Assembly: GCA_003116975.1 (NCBI GenBank)
Contig: BGKB01000011.1
Coordinates: 310,001-374,000, forward strand
DNA: 64,000 nt
Reading direction: 5' to 3'
Origin: Aurantiochytrium sp. KH105
Lineage: Eukaryota > Sar > Bigyra > Thraustochytrida > Thraustochytriidae
Shown: one piece after another, positions 50,439 to 59,831 of the stretch
How positions within the stretch are numbered: the stretch's first letter is position 1
Layout: each line of letters begins with the position of its first letter
Made by a program: the position numbers and the translations under genes
Notes under the pieces: generated by a model
Database searches by the model: none
Seen by the model: the letters and a program-made list of their open reading frames with translations, nothing else
What the model was told of the DNA's origin: nothing

Positions 50439-52472
50439 TCAGAGTGCCACGCGCGCGTAGCAGGTTTTCTTGGCGTTGGCCTTGCCCGATGAGGGGATCT
50501 TACCCTTGCTCCACAGACGGCACTTTTTGGTGCTAGACTCGTATTCGACGGCCGCACAGTCGCTGTCGCACAGAGCCTGGCAGTCCTCGAGAGAGGCCAC
50601 CTTCTTCTTGAGCGTAGAGTACGAGGACTTGGATTTTTTGTTGAGCAAGCACTGGCCGCCGAGTTCAAAGAAGCGCTTATTGACGCATGAAGACCTTACA
50701 GAGGACCACATGCAAGCACCAGAGCAGGCGTCTTTGTCAAGGCCAGAGCAAGTTCCAGTGAGCGAGGCCGTATCAGCGTTGGGCTTGACAATAATGCACT
50801 CACGGTTCGAAGGCGCAGAAGCAACAGTGTCAACGTTGGTGCTCCACATTTCGCAGAATTGTGTGTCAGCATCGTACTCAACGCCATAGCAATCGCCTTG
50901 AACGACGCATGCACTAACACAGTCAAGGCGAGTCGAAGCGAGTACCGTAACGTAGTCGTCAGCAGCCCGTTTATTGTTGCTGCGGCAAGACGATCCCTTC
51001 TTCAGGCTCATCATCGGGCTGAAGGCGCACTTCTTGTTTGTTGCGTCCCACATACAGTAGTTGTCAGCCGCAGTGCAAGCGGTCCGTGTGATGAAGGCAC
51101 ACTTTTTCTCTGCGGTGCTCAGCGAAGGGACCTCAGGCGGAAGCACTTCGGGCTTGCCCTCTTTGGCGCTGTAAAAGAACTCGCACGTGGTAGCTTTGAG
51201 AACCTGAAAGCGCGCGCACATTTGAGTGAGGCGCGCATCCTGAAACAGCGGCTCGCCATCGATGTTAACGTTGCCGTAGTCCATGACGCCACCCGTCTTG
51301 CCCACGCCGAGCTCAAAAGAGTGCGAGGCGCCAAAGTTGTGGCCCTGCTCGTGTGCATAGACCGTCCAAAAGGAGGTAATGTAGGTGGACACAGCAGCGT
51401 TCCAGCCATATTTGTTCTTGTCGCAACCGGCAGTGTTAAAGTTGGCAGTACCGACCGTCTGCGCACCGCCGCCAGGGATGAGCGGGTAGCAATTGGTCAT
51501 GAGGTGCCAGCTTCCCTGGTTATAGCCCTCGGGGATATTTTTGACAAAGCCTCGAAAGACGGCAAGAGACGAGCTCGTTCCGTCTTGGCAGTTGTAGAAG
51601 ATATCATGTGTGGCGTCATCATCTCCAGCAACGAGAATCTTGCCGATGCGAAGACGCACGTTCATCTGATACTCGTAGATTGCAGATGAGGTGGCAACAG
51701 TGGACTCTGCCTTCTTGATGGCGGCGCTACGGCTTCCGAAAAGATCGAGAAAGGTCTGGTCGATGGCGATGCCATGCTCAAAAAGGTGCATGTTTTTATC
51801 GCCCTCGTAACAGTCGTTGCTCCCGTAAATGACGTGAGAGTTGGATGCGCGAGAGGCGAGGCTGATGCTGCGCTGGATTGCACCCGTCTCTACTTCGGGC
51901 TCGGGGACAGTGATTTGCGGTTGCCCGCAAGTGAATGTGACGTTGTCGAGTCTGCGCGCGAAGTACTGTGTTTCTTGCGGGCCGACAGCGGTTCGCAGCG
52001 AGCGACGCAGGCCTTCCTCCCCGAGACTTCGCTCGAGGTGGGAGCGATGGTAGAACTGCGTTGTAGAGTTAGCAGTAGCGTTATAGAACGCGCCCTCGAT
52101 GGTCCCATTTTCGTCAACAGTTGCGACGGCCCAGCCCTCGCCGGGAGCGACCCACCGGAAAGTGTGCTGAGGCTGCTCTTGCTGTCCCACGTTGGCGTAG
52201 ATGTCGTCGACCACCGTAAGATTGAAGGCTGCGATGGTCTCGTTGAAGACAACGGCGAGTTCCATGGAGGCGCCGCCATCGGCAATGAAAAAGGCCACAT
52301 CGTCTACGCCTGTGAGTGCGATGTTGTCGAGGTCCATCGTTGTGCTTTCTTCGCCGCCTCGACTTCCATGGGCGCTGGTCTCACCAATGCAGCAGGCCAG
52401 GACAGAGATGGCAATCGCCGCCGCCGCCACCGCCGCCTTCTTTGCAGCGGTGCGGTGTGTTGTAGTGCGCAT
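50439..52472 (-). CDS. Secreted ADAM/reprolysin-like zinc metalloprotease with PAN-like modules
   Basis: 677 residues. A basic start and a hydrophobic segment (AVAAAAIAISVLACCIGETSA) form a signal peptide. A prodomain-like region with several Asn-X-Ser/Thr sites precedes the catalytic part, with the zinc motif HEQGHNFGASH (His374, Glu375, His378, His384) and Met-turn GGVMDYGN, the extended HExxHxxGxxH motif of metzincins of the M12B or a related family. The C-terminal third is Cys-rich: CMWDA and CMWSS modules and two repeats resembling PAN/apple domains (DCVSACVVQGDCYGVEYD and DCQALCDSDCAAVEYESS), which often bind carbohydrate or protein. Likely secreted or surface-bound, cleaving extracellular protein. 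ADAM disintegrin and transmembrane parts are not seen. The start at 52472 is the only sensible one. Confidence 0.88.
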   Translation of the reverse strand: MRTTTHRTAAKKAAVAAAAIAISVLACCIGETSAHGSRGGEESTTMDLDNIALTGVDDVAFFIADGGASMELAVVFNETIAAFNLTVVDDIYANVGQQEQPQHTFRWVAPGEGWAVATVDENGTIEGAFYNATANSTTQFYHRSHLERSLGEEGLRRSLRTAVGPQETQYFARRLDNVTFTCGQPQITVPEPEVETGAIQRSISLASRASNSHVIYGSNDCYEGDKNMHLFEHGIAIDQTFLDLFGSRSAAIKKAESTVATSSAIYEYQMNVRLRIGKILVAGDDDATHDIFYNCQDGTSSSLAVFRGFVKNIPEGYNQGSWHLMTNCYPLIPGGGAQTVGTANFNTAGCDKNKYGWNAAVSTYITSFWTVYAHEQGHNFGASHSFELGVGKTGGVMDYGNVNIDGEPLFQDARLTQMCARFQVLKATTCEFFYSAKEGKPEVLPPEVPSLSTAEKKCAFITRTACTAADNYCMWDATNKKCAFSPMMSLKKGSSCRSNNKRAADDYVTVLASTRLDCVSACVVQGDCYGVEYDADTQFCEMWSTNVDTVASAPSNRECIIVKPNADTASLTGTCSGLDKDACSGACMWSSVRSSCVNKRFFELGGQCLLNKKSKSSYSTLKKKVASLEDCQALCDSDCAAVEYESSTKKCRLWSKGKIPSSGKANAKKTCYARVAL

Positions 52473-53410
52473 GGTTCCTTCCTGCGTTGGCTTCTTCTTC
52501 TTCTTCTTCTTTTCCGCGTTGGGGTTTTGCTTTTGCTTCGTGTCTTGGCGGGCGGCAGCGGGCAGAAAGTGGTGGAAGAAACGCGCGCGAGTCGACCGGG
52601 CCTCGTGCCTCCTACTTTTGCTTCTTTGCTTCTCTGCTAGCTTTGCTTTGCACCGGCGATTGCTTCCCGCCGGGTCAGAGAGCCACCCACACGCGCCGAC
52701 GAAAACCCTAGCACAGCGCTAGCGTCCCCCCCTGCTGTGGGCGGGCCCGGCGCACGCGCTCCGAGGCTCGCGCGGCGTCGGCATTTCTCCCGCGCCCGCA
52801 ATAGATGACATGAGGATGCGGATGGACGGTCGATCCACCGATTTCCATCATGCCGCTCGCGCAGGAAACTCGCGCCCTTGGCCACGCTTGCAGCACAGGC
52901 GGCGGCGTGATGGCCGGCCTCCGGTTGCAGGCTGCCGCGCCGACAGGCCCACACCGCCGTCGAAAGGAAACGGCACGTTGGCCGGTTGTGCATTTCTTGT
53001 GCAGCGCAGCGCCTTATACACGACCGCGACGACCAGGACCGGCCACCTTCCGAGCCGAGAGCGAGCGAGCGAGGCCGCGCGTGCCGCATTCTCCTCGCCT
53101 CGCCTCTCTCTCCTTTCCGAGGCCGCACGGTTCGCAGTCGTAACCGCCGCAGCAAGCCAGCTAGCTCGGCCCGGCTCCACGGCTCGCAGGCGTGCGCGCT
53201 TTGGCTTGGCGCCGCGTGCCGCTGGCACTATTGTGCACGTGCACAGCAACGCAGGCCCGCTTGTGCGGAAGCTGTGCTGCAGCAAACGCGACGATGACGG
53301 GCCCGGAGCCGGCAGCGGCGCCTTCACGCGCAGGGCGGCGGCGTGGCTCGACTGCGAGGAGCGTTGCCCTGCGACTCGGGCCGCCGTGCCAGGCCCGGGC
53401 AACGCGACAG

Positions 53411-53452
53411 CTGCAGCTATAGATTGCATAGCTATAGATAGCATAGCTGCAG
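53411..53452. repeat. Inverted repeat CTGCAGCTAT / ATAGCTGCAG
   Basis: Perfect 10-bp arms at 53411-53420 and 53443-53452 around a 22-bp centre that itself repeats ATAGATTGCATAGCTATAGA-like motifs. Could form a hairpin; no function assigned. Confidence 0.7.
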
Positions 53453-54421
53453 GCCGTGCCGCGCGCGCCAGGAAGCGAGGCGAACGGTCGCTGTGCTGGC
53501 GGCACGGCTGCGGAGTGGCAGCGCAGGTCTCGGGTCGACGCAACGCTTGCGGGGTGGGCACGTGCCGCGCGGCGCACTGGTCCTAGCTAGCAGGCCTGGG
53601 CCTACCTAGCCTTGACGATCCGTTGGGACCTTTATGAAACCTGCAGCAGCAGCTGCAGCAGCAGCCGGCAGCTGCAGCAGCTGTTGGCTGCGGCTGCTTT
53701 GCCAGAGGCGGCCGGCCGGCCATGCGGTCGGTCCAAGTCAAGCGACGACTGCCAAGCGTGCCGCCATGGCCGCTGGCTGCCGTTGCTGCGCAGGCACGCC
53801 AAAAATCGTGCAGCACGTGCCGCCGTATGTATGGACGAACGAATGCATGTGCTGCGCATTGCCAATGACAGGAGCGAGGACGCCCCATCCGAGGACGTCC
53901 GGGAGACCAGCGTTGCAAGGATGGAAGCTGCCGCAGGGCAGAGACACACGCAGTGCAGCGCGCAGTGCAGCGCGCAGCACCTCGTTCAGTTCGGAGGGAA
54001 GCATGGAGCGAGCGAGCGAGGGTCGATTCACATCAGCCGCTGCCGCCACGCACTACAGCAGGTGCGGAGTGCAGGCAATCATGCCAGCGGCTGCGGCAGC
54101 TGCAGGCTGCGGAGTTGCAAGTGTCATTTTGTGCTGTGCAGGTGACAAGGATGGTAGAACGTGAGAGGCGGCGGCCCCTCTCTGCCCGTGCCAGGGATAC
54201 CTTACTCACTGTCAGTCCTTCGCCCTTGCATGCAGCTGTGGCTGCCACAGCCACCCAGCTGGGGTTTGGCCCCATGTGCTGGGGTGAAAAATTGCGCAGA
54301 GAAAGAGGAAGGGGGCGGGGGGAAAAGGGGGGGAACTCAAAAACCAAGTAGGCAAGCGTGAGACATTCGCACCCTGTCGCTACCAGCTAGCTGCATCGCT
54401 GCACTGCGCGAGATATTATCA

Positions 54422-54494
54422 AGCGTGGGACCCCACTGTCGCGAACCACTGCCACAGCAGCGATTATAATTAATCTGAATCAAGGTCCCACGCT
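54422..54494. repeat. Inverted repeat AGCGTGGGACC / GGTCCCACGCT
   Basis: Perfect 11-bp arms at 54422-54432 and 54484-54494, separated by 51 bp of A/T-richer sequence. Could be a hairpin or the ends of a tiny non-autonomous element; no target-site duplication was recognised. Confidence 0.65.
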
Positions 54495-55431
54495 CATTCA
54501 AGTTGGCTCGCTTCAGAGAAGTTTCGCAGAAGAAGACAGTTTGGAGAAGAATGGCATGTGCAGGAGGACGAGTTCCGTCCGTGGGACGGGAAATTACTCG
54601 CGACAGAAGAAACTTAACCGACGCGTGGACGATCGATCGAATCGATCGATCGCCTGGCGACAGCTGCTGCGGCGGCGGCGGAGGTATCTGTTTCAAGTTG
54701 ATCGCTATTCTCTTTTTTCCTCTTTAGGAAGGAGAAAGGATTGCGACTCCCTCGAAATGAAACTGCAAGATAGAATTCCGTTTGCAGCTGCAGCGTTGGA
54801 ATGCACCGCATCGAGGCAGATACATTGAAGTTTCCGTGAACGTTTGCGAAAGAACGCTCGCTCTCGGACGGGAAGGAAGTTACCTTTTCCGGGGTTCGTT
54901 GATTGCTTTTTAGAGGACTACTGATCTGCGAGCAGTCGACGGAAGAATGCAGAGGGGACATGCAACCATCGATGATGAGACAGTGCACTACCCGAGAAAT
55001 TTCGATCGGAATGGCCTGAACCGACTTACGGAATGGCCTGAACGTACAGGTCCACAACAATAGCATGACTGAAACTAGAGTACTCTGCGTTCAGGGTGTT
55101 CATCTTTGTTAACCAGACCAGGTAGTACCTGGCCTCGGAACTAAGGCAATGTCGCTCCTGCGCAACTCCTAGAGCAAGGTTTACCTGGACAAGGCCAGAG
55201 AGGTAGCGTCCACAACACGCAAGTACGGCAGACTCTTCGCTTTGACGTTTACTGACGTGTGCTCTCGCTACAAGACATACTTCAATGCGGAGCGATAGAT
55301 GCATCATTTACTCCTTTTAGTACCTCGCGCTAACCATGCTCTCTAATTTAAGTCGCGGACTTATGCAGGTTTTTAGTTTATGAAAAAATTCAAAAATCCA
55401 AAGGACTAGCAGCATGACTTGAAGAAGGTGA

Positions 55432-57369
55432 CTACGAATTCAGATCAAAGGTGGCCCACTCATCCGATCGAACAAACGTGGAGCTCGCGCGCAGTTCTCC
55501 CAAATCGTCTGCGTCAAAGGAAGCGTCTGCAATAATATGACTTGGAGTACGGGAAGCGTGAGAGTCCTCTTGGTCGTCGTGTTTGGCGCGATACCCACGA
55601 TCCTGAAGGTCAAAATCGTGGTCCATTTCTTGGAAGGTCTCGGGAGCTGCGTTGAAGTCCATGTGGTGCTGTTGCTGGTGCTGCTGTTGTTGCTGCTGAG
55701 CCCGGGCCTCCTCTTCAGCGGCCTCCTCCTCTTCGTCAAGCAAGTCTTCTGCAATACCCAAGACGTCGTCACGATTTGCGGTGAAAACTGCAAAGGTGAC
55801 AAGATTGCCTCCCTTGGCAAGCACAGTTGTGACCTCATCAAATGTTGGAAGGTCAAGCGAGGTCATGATAGCGCGCAACGAATCGTCTTGCATCGAAGCA
55901 AGGCGTTTGCGTGCTTGGCGAACGGCAAAGGCACCAAGAGCGACGACGAGGTCACCCGTCTGAAGGACGCCGCGCTTGTCTTTAACGTGGGACTTGCCAA
56001 CACGTTTGACAAGGCAATATGCATCGAGAACGGGCTCGACCTCTATGCAGAACCTGCCTGCTGTATTCCGACGCAAGGTGCACTCGCGTAGCGTCTGCGA
56101 CTTTGGAGCCGCCCGTGCGAGGGACTGACGATTACTTTTGCGTTCGCGCGGGGCCTTTGCTCTTTTTGGTTTCGTTGCTGAATCGTTTGTGGCGCCACAC
56201 TTGTCGGAGTTTGCCTTTTTCCCGCGTTCACGGACAGGCTTGTCGGCTTCGCGCGCTGTTGATGCCTTGGGGGATATGTTCTGGCGTTGCATTTCTTGCA
56301 TGAGCTCTGATTGCTCTCGCAGGAGCTGCTTTTGTTGCTCGACTTGCTGACGCAGCGCGTCGAGTTCGTCGTCAATCTCCGTTTTTGATGCTTCCGTGTG
56401 TTTTTCTTTTGGTTGGGGCGACCGCGGAACCGTCTCGTCGACGTTGTTAGCGGAGCGAGCCGATGCAGGATGTACGGGATCCGGGTCATCCCGGAAATTG
56501 TTCAAAGAGTCTTGCGCTGTTTCCTCTTCGTCCCTCTGCTGCTGTCGTTGCTGCTGCTTCCTTTTCGCCTTTCGCTTTTCCTCGATTTGCTCTTCAAGGA
56601 GACGTCGCGTCTTTTCCTGCTCGCGACGCCTGTTTAGGATGGCCTCTTGTTTCCACGTAAAGAGCTTGCCTGAGGGGTCTATTTCGTCACTTGACGAGGC
56701 GTCGTTACGGCCCAGGGCCATCGAAGTTGCGTTTGTTTGAGGTGTAGGTTGGCGCGAGCGCTCCTCTTTCTCGCGAAGCTGCTCCTGTAAGCTTTGACGA
56801 AGGGCGCGTTGCTTGCGCTGCTTCTCGAGAATCTCGTCTTGTTTCCATTGGAACTTGCGCGAGAACGCTTCGTCGACGACTTCATTGTCGACTTCGTCGC
56901 GGGTTTCTGGCATTGAATAATCGTCTTCCGTCTTTGCTATTGACTCTGAATGAAACGGTGTGTCGTTAGACTGATCTTGGTGCTTGGTTTCGTCGTGGCA
57001 ATGTTGATTGTTACTGATTGCTCGGGGTGAAGGGCGAGCTTTTCGGGCAGAGTTGAGCCCGATACAAGCAAAAGAAGTTCGGTCGCGAGGTGTGCAACTA
57101 ATTTCGGCGTCTTCGCGCTCGATTTGCGCTTTTTGCTCTCGCTCGCGTTCTTGCTTGGCGCGTACTTGCTCCTCGAGGAGGTCCCGCATTTGTGCTTGAC
57201 GCTGCTGCTTTTGCAGAAGTTCTTGCCGTTTCCAGTCGTCGAGCCTGTCGAATTGAAAACGCAAATGTTGGCGTGCTGGTTCTGCGCCATATGGGCCAGC
57301 GGAAGACTGGCCCTGGTGGCCTTGTTCGCGCAGCCGCGCAGGGCTGTCAGGTTGCAAGATGGCGTCCAT
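55432..57369 (-). CDS. Coiled-coil protein with three W-K repeat motifs and a PDZ-like domain
   Basis: 645 residues from an ATG at 57369. Three related ~35-residue charged motifs occur at ~45 (DWKRQELLQKQQRQAQMRDL), ~175 (QWKQDEILEKQRKQRALRQS) and ~240 (TWKQEAILNRRREQEKTRRL), each ending in LEEQ/LQEQ. The style recalls centrosomal or ciliary coiled-coil proteins such as CSPP1 or CCDC66, but this is only resemblance. After a Lys/Arg-rich linker, residues ~440-545 look like a PDZ domain (RGVLQTGDLVVALGAF, then VLAKGGNLVTFAVF). The tail has Glu and Gln/His runs and many Asp. Possibly a cytoskeletal or basal-body scaffold. Divergent from the methyltransferase gene at 57999. Confidence 0.72.
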   Translation of the reverse strand: MDAILQPDSPARLREQGHQGQSSAGPYGAEPARQHLRFQFDRLDDWKRQELLQKQQRQAQMRDLLEEQVRAKQEREREQKAQIEREDAEISCTPRDRTSFACIGLNSARKARPSPRAISNNQHCHDETKHQDQSNDTPFHSESIAKTEDDYSMPETRDEVDNEVVDEAFSRKFQWKQDEILEKQRKQRALRQSLQEQLREKEERSRQPTPQTNATSMALGRNDASSSDEIDPSGKLFTWKQEAILNRRREQEKTRRLLEEQIEEKRKAKRKQQQRQQQRDEEETAQDSLNNFRDDPDPVHPASARSANNVDETVPRSPQPKEKHTEASKTEIDDELDALRQQVEQQKQLLREQSELMQEMQRQNISPKASTAREADKPVRERGKKANSDKCGATNDSATKPKRAKAPRERKSNRQSLARAAPKSQTLRECTLRRNTAGRFCIEVEPVLDAYCLVKRVGKSHVKDKRGVLQTGDLVVALGAFAVRQARKRLASMQDDSLRAIMTSLDLPTFDEVTTVLAKGGNLVTFAVFTANRDDVLGIAEDLLDEEEEAAEEEARAQQQQQQHQQQHHMDFNAAPETFQEMDHDFDLQDRGYRAKHDDQEDSHASRTPSHIIADASFDADDLGELRASSTFVRSDEWATFDLNS

Positions 57370-57998
57370 GGTACTGTTGAGCTGTCTAGGTCACGCGTGC
57401 GCCGCAAGCAACGCTTGCGCGCAGTGGCGTTGTTCGACGCACGGCGTCGCGCTGCGCGGCGCGGCGACTGTGCCTCTGCGCAAACTTTACGCGCTTCTTT
57501 GCGCTAGCGTTCTCGGTTTCGCTCTTTTTCTGTTTGTCAAAGCTAGCTTGCTTGCCGGGTGCTCAAGAAGCTCGGGCAGCTCTAGCAGGCTGACTGTGAG
57601 GCCTTATTGACAACGGTCGTCTTATTCAACTTCTTAGCATCAGCTCGCTGCCACTTCAACGCGCGCACAAGAATGCCGGAAATCAAGGGAGCTTGCTTGG
57701 GTCGACGCGAGATCAATCACGTCTGCCTTGCCTTGTGTGGATCGCGCTTTGCACGAGCATTGGCGCCCATCGAGAGGAACAACAATGGTGCCTTTTCCTT
57801 TCCTGCATCCGGAGTTGAGTCGATGGTGCATGTGTGTAATACGTACAAGAGATGCTGGCCTGCCTGAGAACCAGGAGCAGCAGCTGTCTTTGCGAAAGCG
57901 TGCGTGCAGCGAGCAAGAAGCGAGCGCAGACCTTGCGCAGGAGGCGGCGGCGTTGTGCTCCGAGACGGGCTCCGGCGAGGCCAGAGCGTGGCACGAGA
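57370..57998. promoter_or_regulatory. Divergent promoter region of the PDZ-like and methyltransferase genes
   Basis: 629 bp between the chosen start codons. The right-hand frame is open back to an upstream ATG at 57852, so part of this may be coding. No striking repeat. Confidence 0.45.
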
Positions 57999-59831
57999 AT
58001 GTCCACACTGGCGTGGACGCGGGGCCGTGTCGTGGACAGAGGCCGGCATGCCAAGAAGATTTGGTGGTTCGTGGTGGAGCGCGACGAGGACGAAGACGAG
58101 GACGAGGACGAGGGCACCGAGCAAGGAGACACGCTCGAGGTCAGAGAAACGACAAAGACACAAGACCATGCATTGAGCGACAAGGATGCAACCAATCATA
58201 ACAAGCGAAGCGCCCAACGCGTGGACGCTGCCTTGGTCTCGGCAGTGACGCAAGACGAGCTGACGAGGGATCTCTGCGTAAAGGGATCGCGAGTGCTGGT
58301 ACGGGGCAGGTTGGATCCGGCGGCGGGCTCTGGCCGACCTCGCATTGAGGTGGAAAGCTTTGAGCTTTTGCGATGCAGTTTTGATGCTGGTTTGACGGCA
58401 GTCCGACGTGTGTTGGAGGCGTGCGAGAATGCTGCGCTTTCCGTGAATCAGGCCGCGCGAGCCCTAGCTTGTGACGCCGAGAGGGTGCTACGCATGCTGG
58501 AGCTGAAGAAACAAGCTAGCGGGGGCGGCGATGCGGAGACTGGCGACGGTGACGAGCACAAGGATTCGCAGCGCGCGACGTTCGAATTACGTAAAGAAGT
58601 CGTACGCGCGAATCGACGGCTGCGCGGGATCCCAGAAGATCGTTCGCGACAGCGCAAGGCCAAGGCTCGGACGAGCGACGTGGCTCTTTTGGAGAGAGTT
58701 GCGGCAAGACTACGAAGCCGAGGTGAGCTTCTTGACATTCAAGCATTAGATGTATCGGTGCGACAGACGATTCTCTCGGAAGAGGACGTCGCCCAATTAC
58801 GTCGAGAATCGCGCGCAGTGCGCCGTGCCAAGTCGAAGGAGGGCGATAGCTTCGACGACGACACGCGAAATTTGGTGCGAGCCTTGAAGCAGCGAAAGCG
58901 TCTGGCCACAGATTTGCCAGTCGATCCTCTGGGAGGCTTGTCGCACGAGACTGAGGGCGATGGCTCGTACGTCAAGTATTGTCTTGACAAGAAAGGTCCT
59001 CAGGTCCGATGGATGATTGATCGTTTGCAGGAAATGCTGGGCGACGAGGCATGTGAGGGCGTCGTGACGATCGTAGACGTGGGCTGTGGCAAGGGTGACC
59101 TGACTCTAAACGTTGCAGCCTGCTTGCCGCAGGCGCATGTTGTCGGCGTCGACCCGAACGAGACATCCTTGCAGGTTGCGCGCGTCCGTGCGGAGGAGCA
59201 CGGAATTACCAATGTAAGCTTTTGTAGTCAAAGCGCTGAGGCCCTGCTTGAAGGCTCGTTGCCAGGCCCAGCTGATGTCAAGCGTCACATTTTCATTGGC
59301 TTGCACGCATGCGGCGGGCTCACGGACCTCATGATAGCGCTGGCTGCCAAGTACGAGGGGTGTCTGCTGTGCGCGACGTGCTGTTTCCATCGTTATCCCG
59401 AGCTGACGGCGCTGGCAGGCTTGCGTCCTGCAGGTTGGGGTCTTGATTCCATTGGCAAAACTGAGACGGGCAAGGCCGAGAATGGGCAAGATGAAAGCAG
59501 CAAGGCCGCCAAAGGCCACGATGAAAGCAGCAAGGCTGATAGTGGCAAGGATGAAAGCAGCAAGGCTGATAGTGGCAAGGATGAAAGCAGCAAGGATGAA
59601 AGCAGCAAGGCTGAAAGCAGCAAGGATGAACACAATCAGGATGGAGCCAGCGGAGACGCAGCGGCCATCGTCCGGCTTACAGACCTCGCGGTACAGGCGA
59701 CGGCATCACGTGCAATGCAGATCGTCAACTCCGCTCGCGTGCCTCCGAGTGTGCGTGCCGCGCGCGCCATTTCTCTCCTCGCCTTCTCGAGCGAGTTTTC
59801 CCCCAAAAACCAAGTCTTGCGAATCCTCTGA
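57999..59831 (+). CDS. OB-fold plus SAM-dependent methyltransferase protein
   Basis: 610 residues from an ATG at 57999 (GAGAATGTC); an upstream ATG at 57852 would add 49 Arg/Cys-rich residues. The start (GRVVDRGRHAKKIWWFVVE) and VKGSRVLVRGRLDP resemble an OB-fold nucleic-acid-binding module interrupted by an acidic insert. The middle is basic and helical. The class I methyltransferase fold begins near 355: VDVGCGKGD (359-367, motif I), HVVGVDPNETSLQVARVRA (motif II), FIGLHACGGLTDLMIALAA and CATCCFH. The LHACG and CCFH motifs recall the PF13679 methyltransferase group of uncharacterised or RNA-related enzymes. A low-complexity Asp/Ser/Lys insert encoded by a 30-bp minisatellite splits the domain before the end IVNSARVPPSVRAARAISLL. 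The substrate is unknown; an RNA target is suggested by the OB-fold. Confidence 0.8.
   Translation: MSTLAWTRGRVVDRGRHAKKIWWFVVERDEDEDEDEDEGTEQGDTLEVRETTKTQDHALSDKDATNHNKRSAQRVDAALVSAVTQDELTRDLCVKGSRVLVRGRLDPAAGSGRPRIEVESFELLRCSFDAGLTAVRRVLEACENAALSVNQAARALACDAERVLRMLELKKQASGGGDAETGDGDEHKDSQRATFELRKEVVRANRRLRGIPEDRSRQRKAKARTSDVALLERVAARLRSRGELLDIQALDVSVRQTILSEEDVAQLRRESRAVRRAKSKEGDSFDDDTRNLVRALKQRKRLATDLPVDPLGGLSHETEGDGSYVKYCLDKKGPQVRWMIDRLQEMLGDEACEGVVTIVDVGCGKGDLTLNVAACLPQAHVVGVDPNETSLQVARVRAEEHGITNVSFCSQSAEALLEGSLPGPADVKRHIFIGLHACGGLTDLMIALAAKYEGCLLCATCCFHRYPELTALAGLRPAGWGLDSIGKTETGKAENGQDESSKAAKGHDESSKADSGKDESSKADSGKDESSKDESSKAESSKDEHNQDGASGDAAAIVRLTDLAVQATASRAMQIVNSARVPPSVRAARAISLLAFSSEFSPKNQVLRIL
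59491..59630 (+). repeat. 30-bp coding minisatellite
   Basis: ATGAAAGCAGCAAGGCTGAT plus AGTGGCAAGG is repeated exactly at 59521-59550 and 59551-59580, with variant units on both sides. It encodes DESSKADSGK-type decapeptides without breaking the frame. Confidence 0.9.

Larger units (their letters stand above)
52473..55431. other. Long intergenic region without a convincing gene
   Basis: Nearly 3 kb. Includes a TCTTC run by the metalloprotease start (52494-52511), CTGCAG/GCAGCAGC-rich stretches (53637-53700), two perfect inverted repeats (53411-53452 and 54422-54494) and an A/T-richer part from about 54400 to 55430. Open frames on both strands up to ~260 codons are Ala/Arg/Ser-rich without domain features. 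A minus-strand frame of 93 codons at 55026-55307 is less biased but matches nothing I know. Confidence 0.5.

Noticed and set aside
55026-55307. 93-codon minus-strand frame as a possible small gene
   Set aside because: Composition is less biased than other spacer frames, but there is no start context, family or neighbour support.
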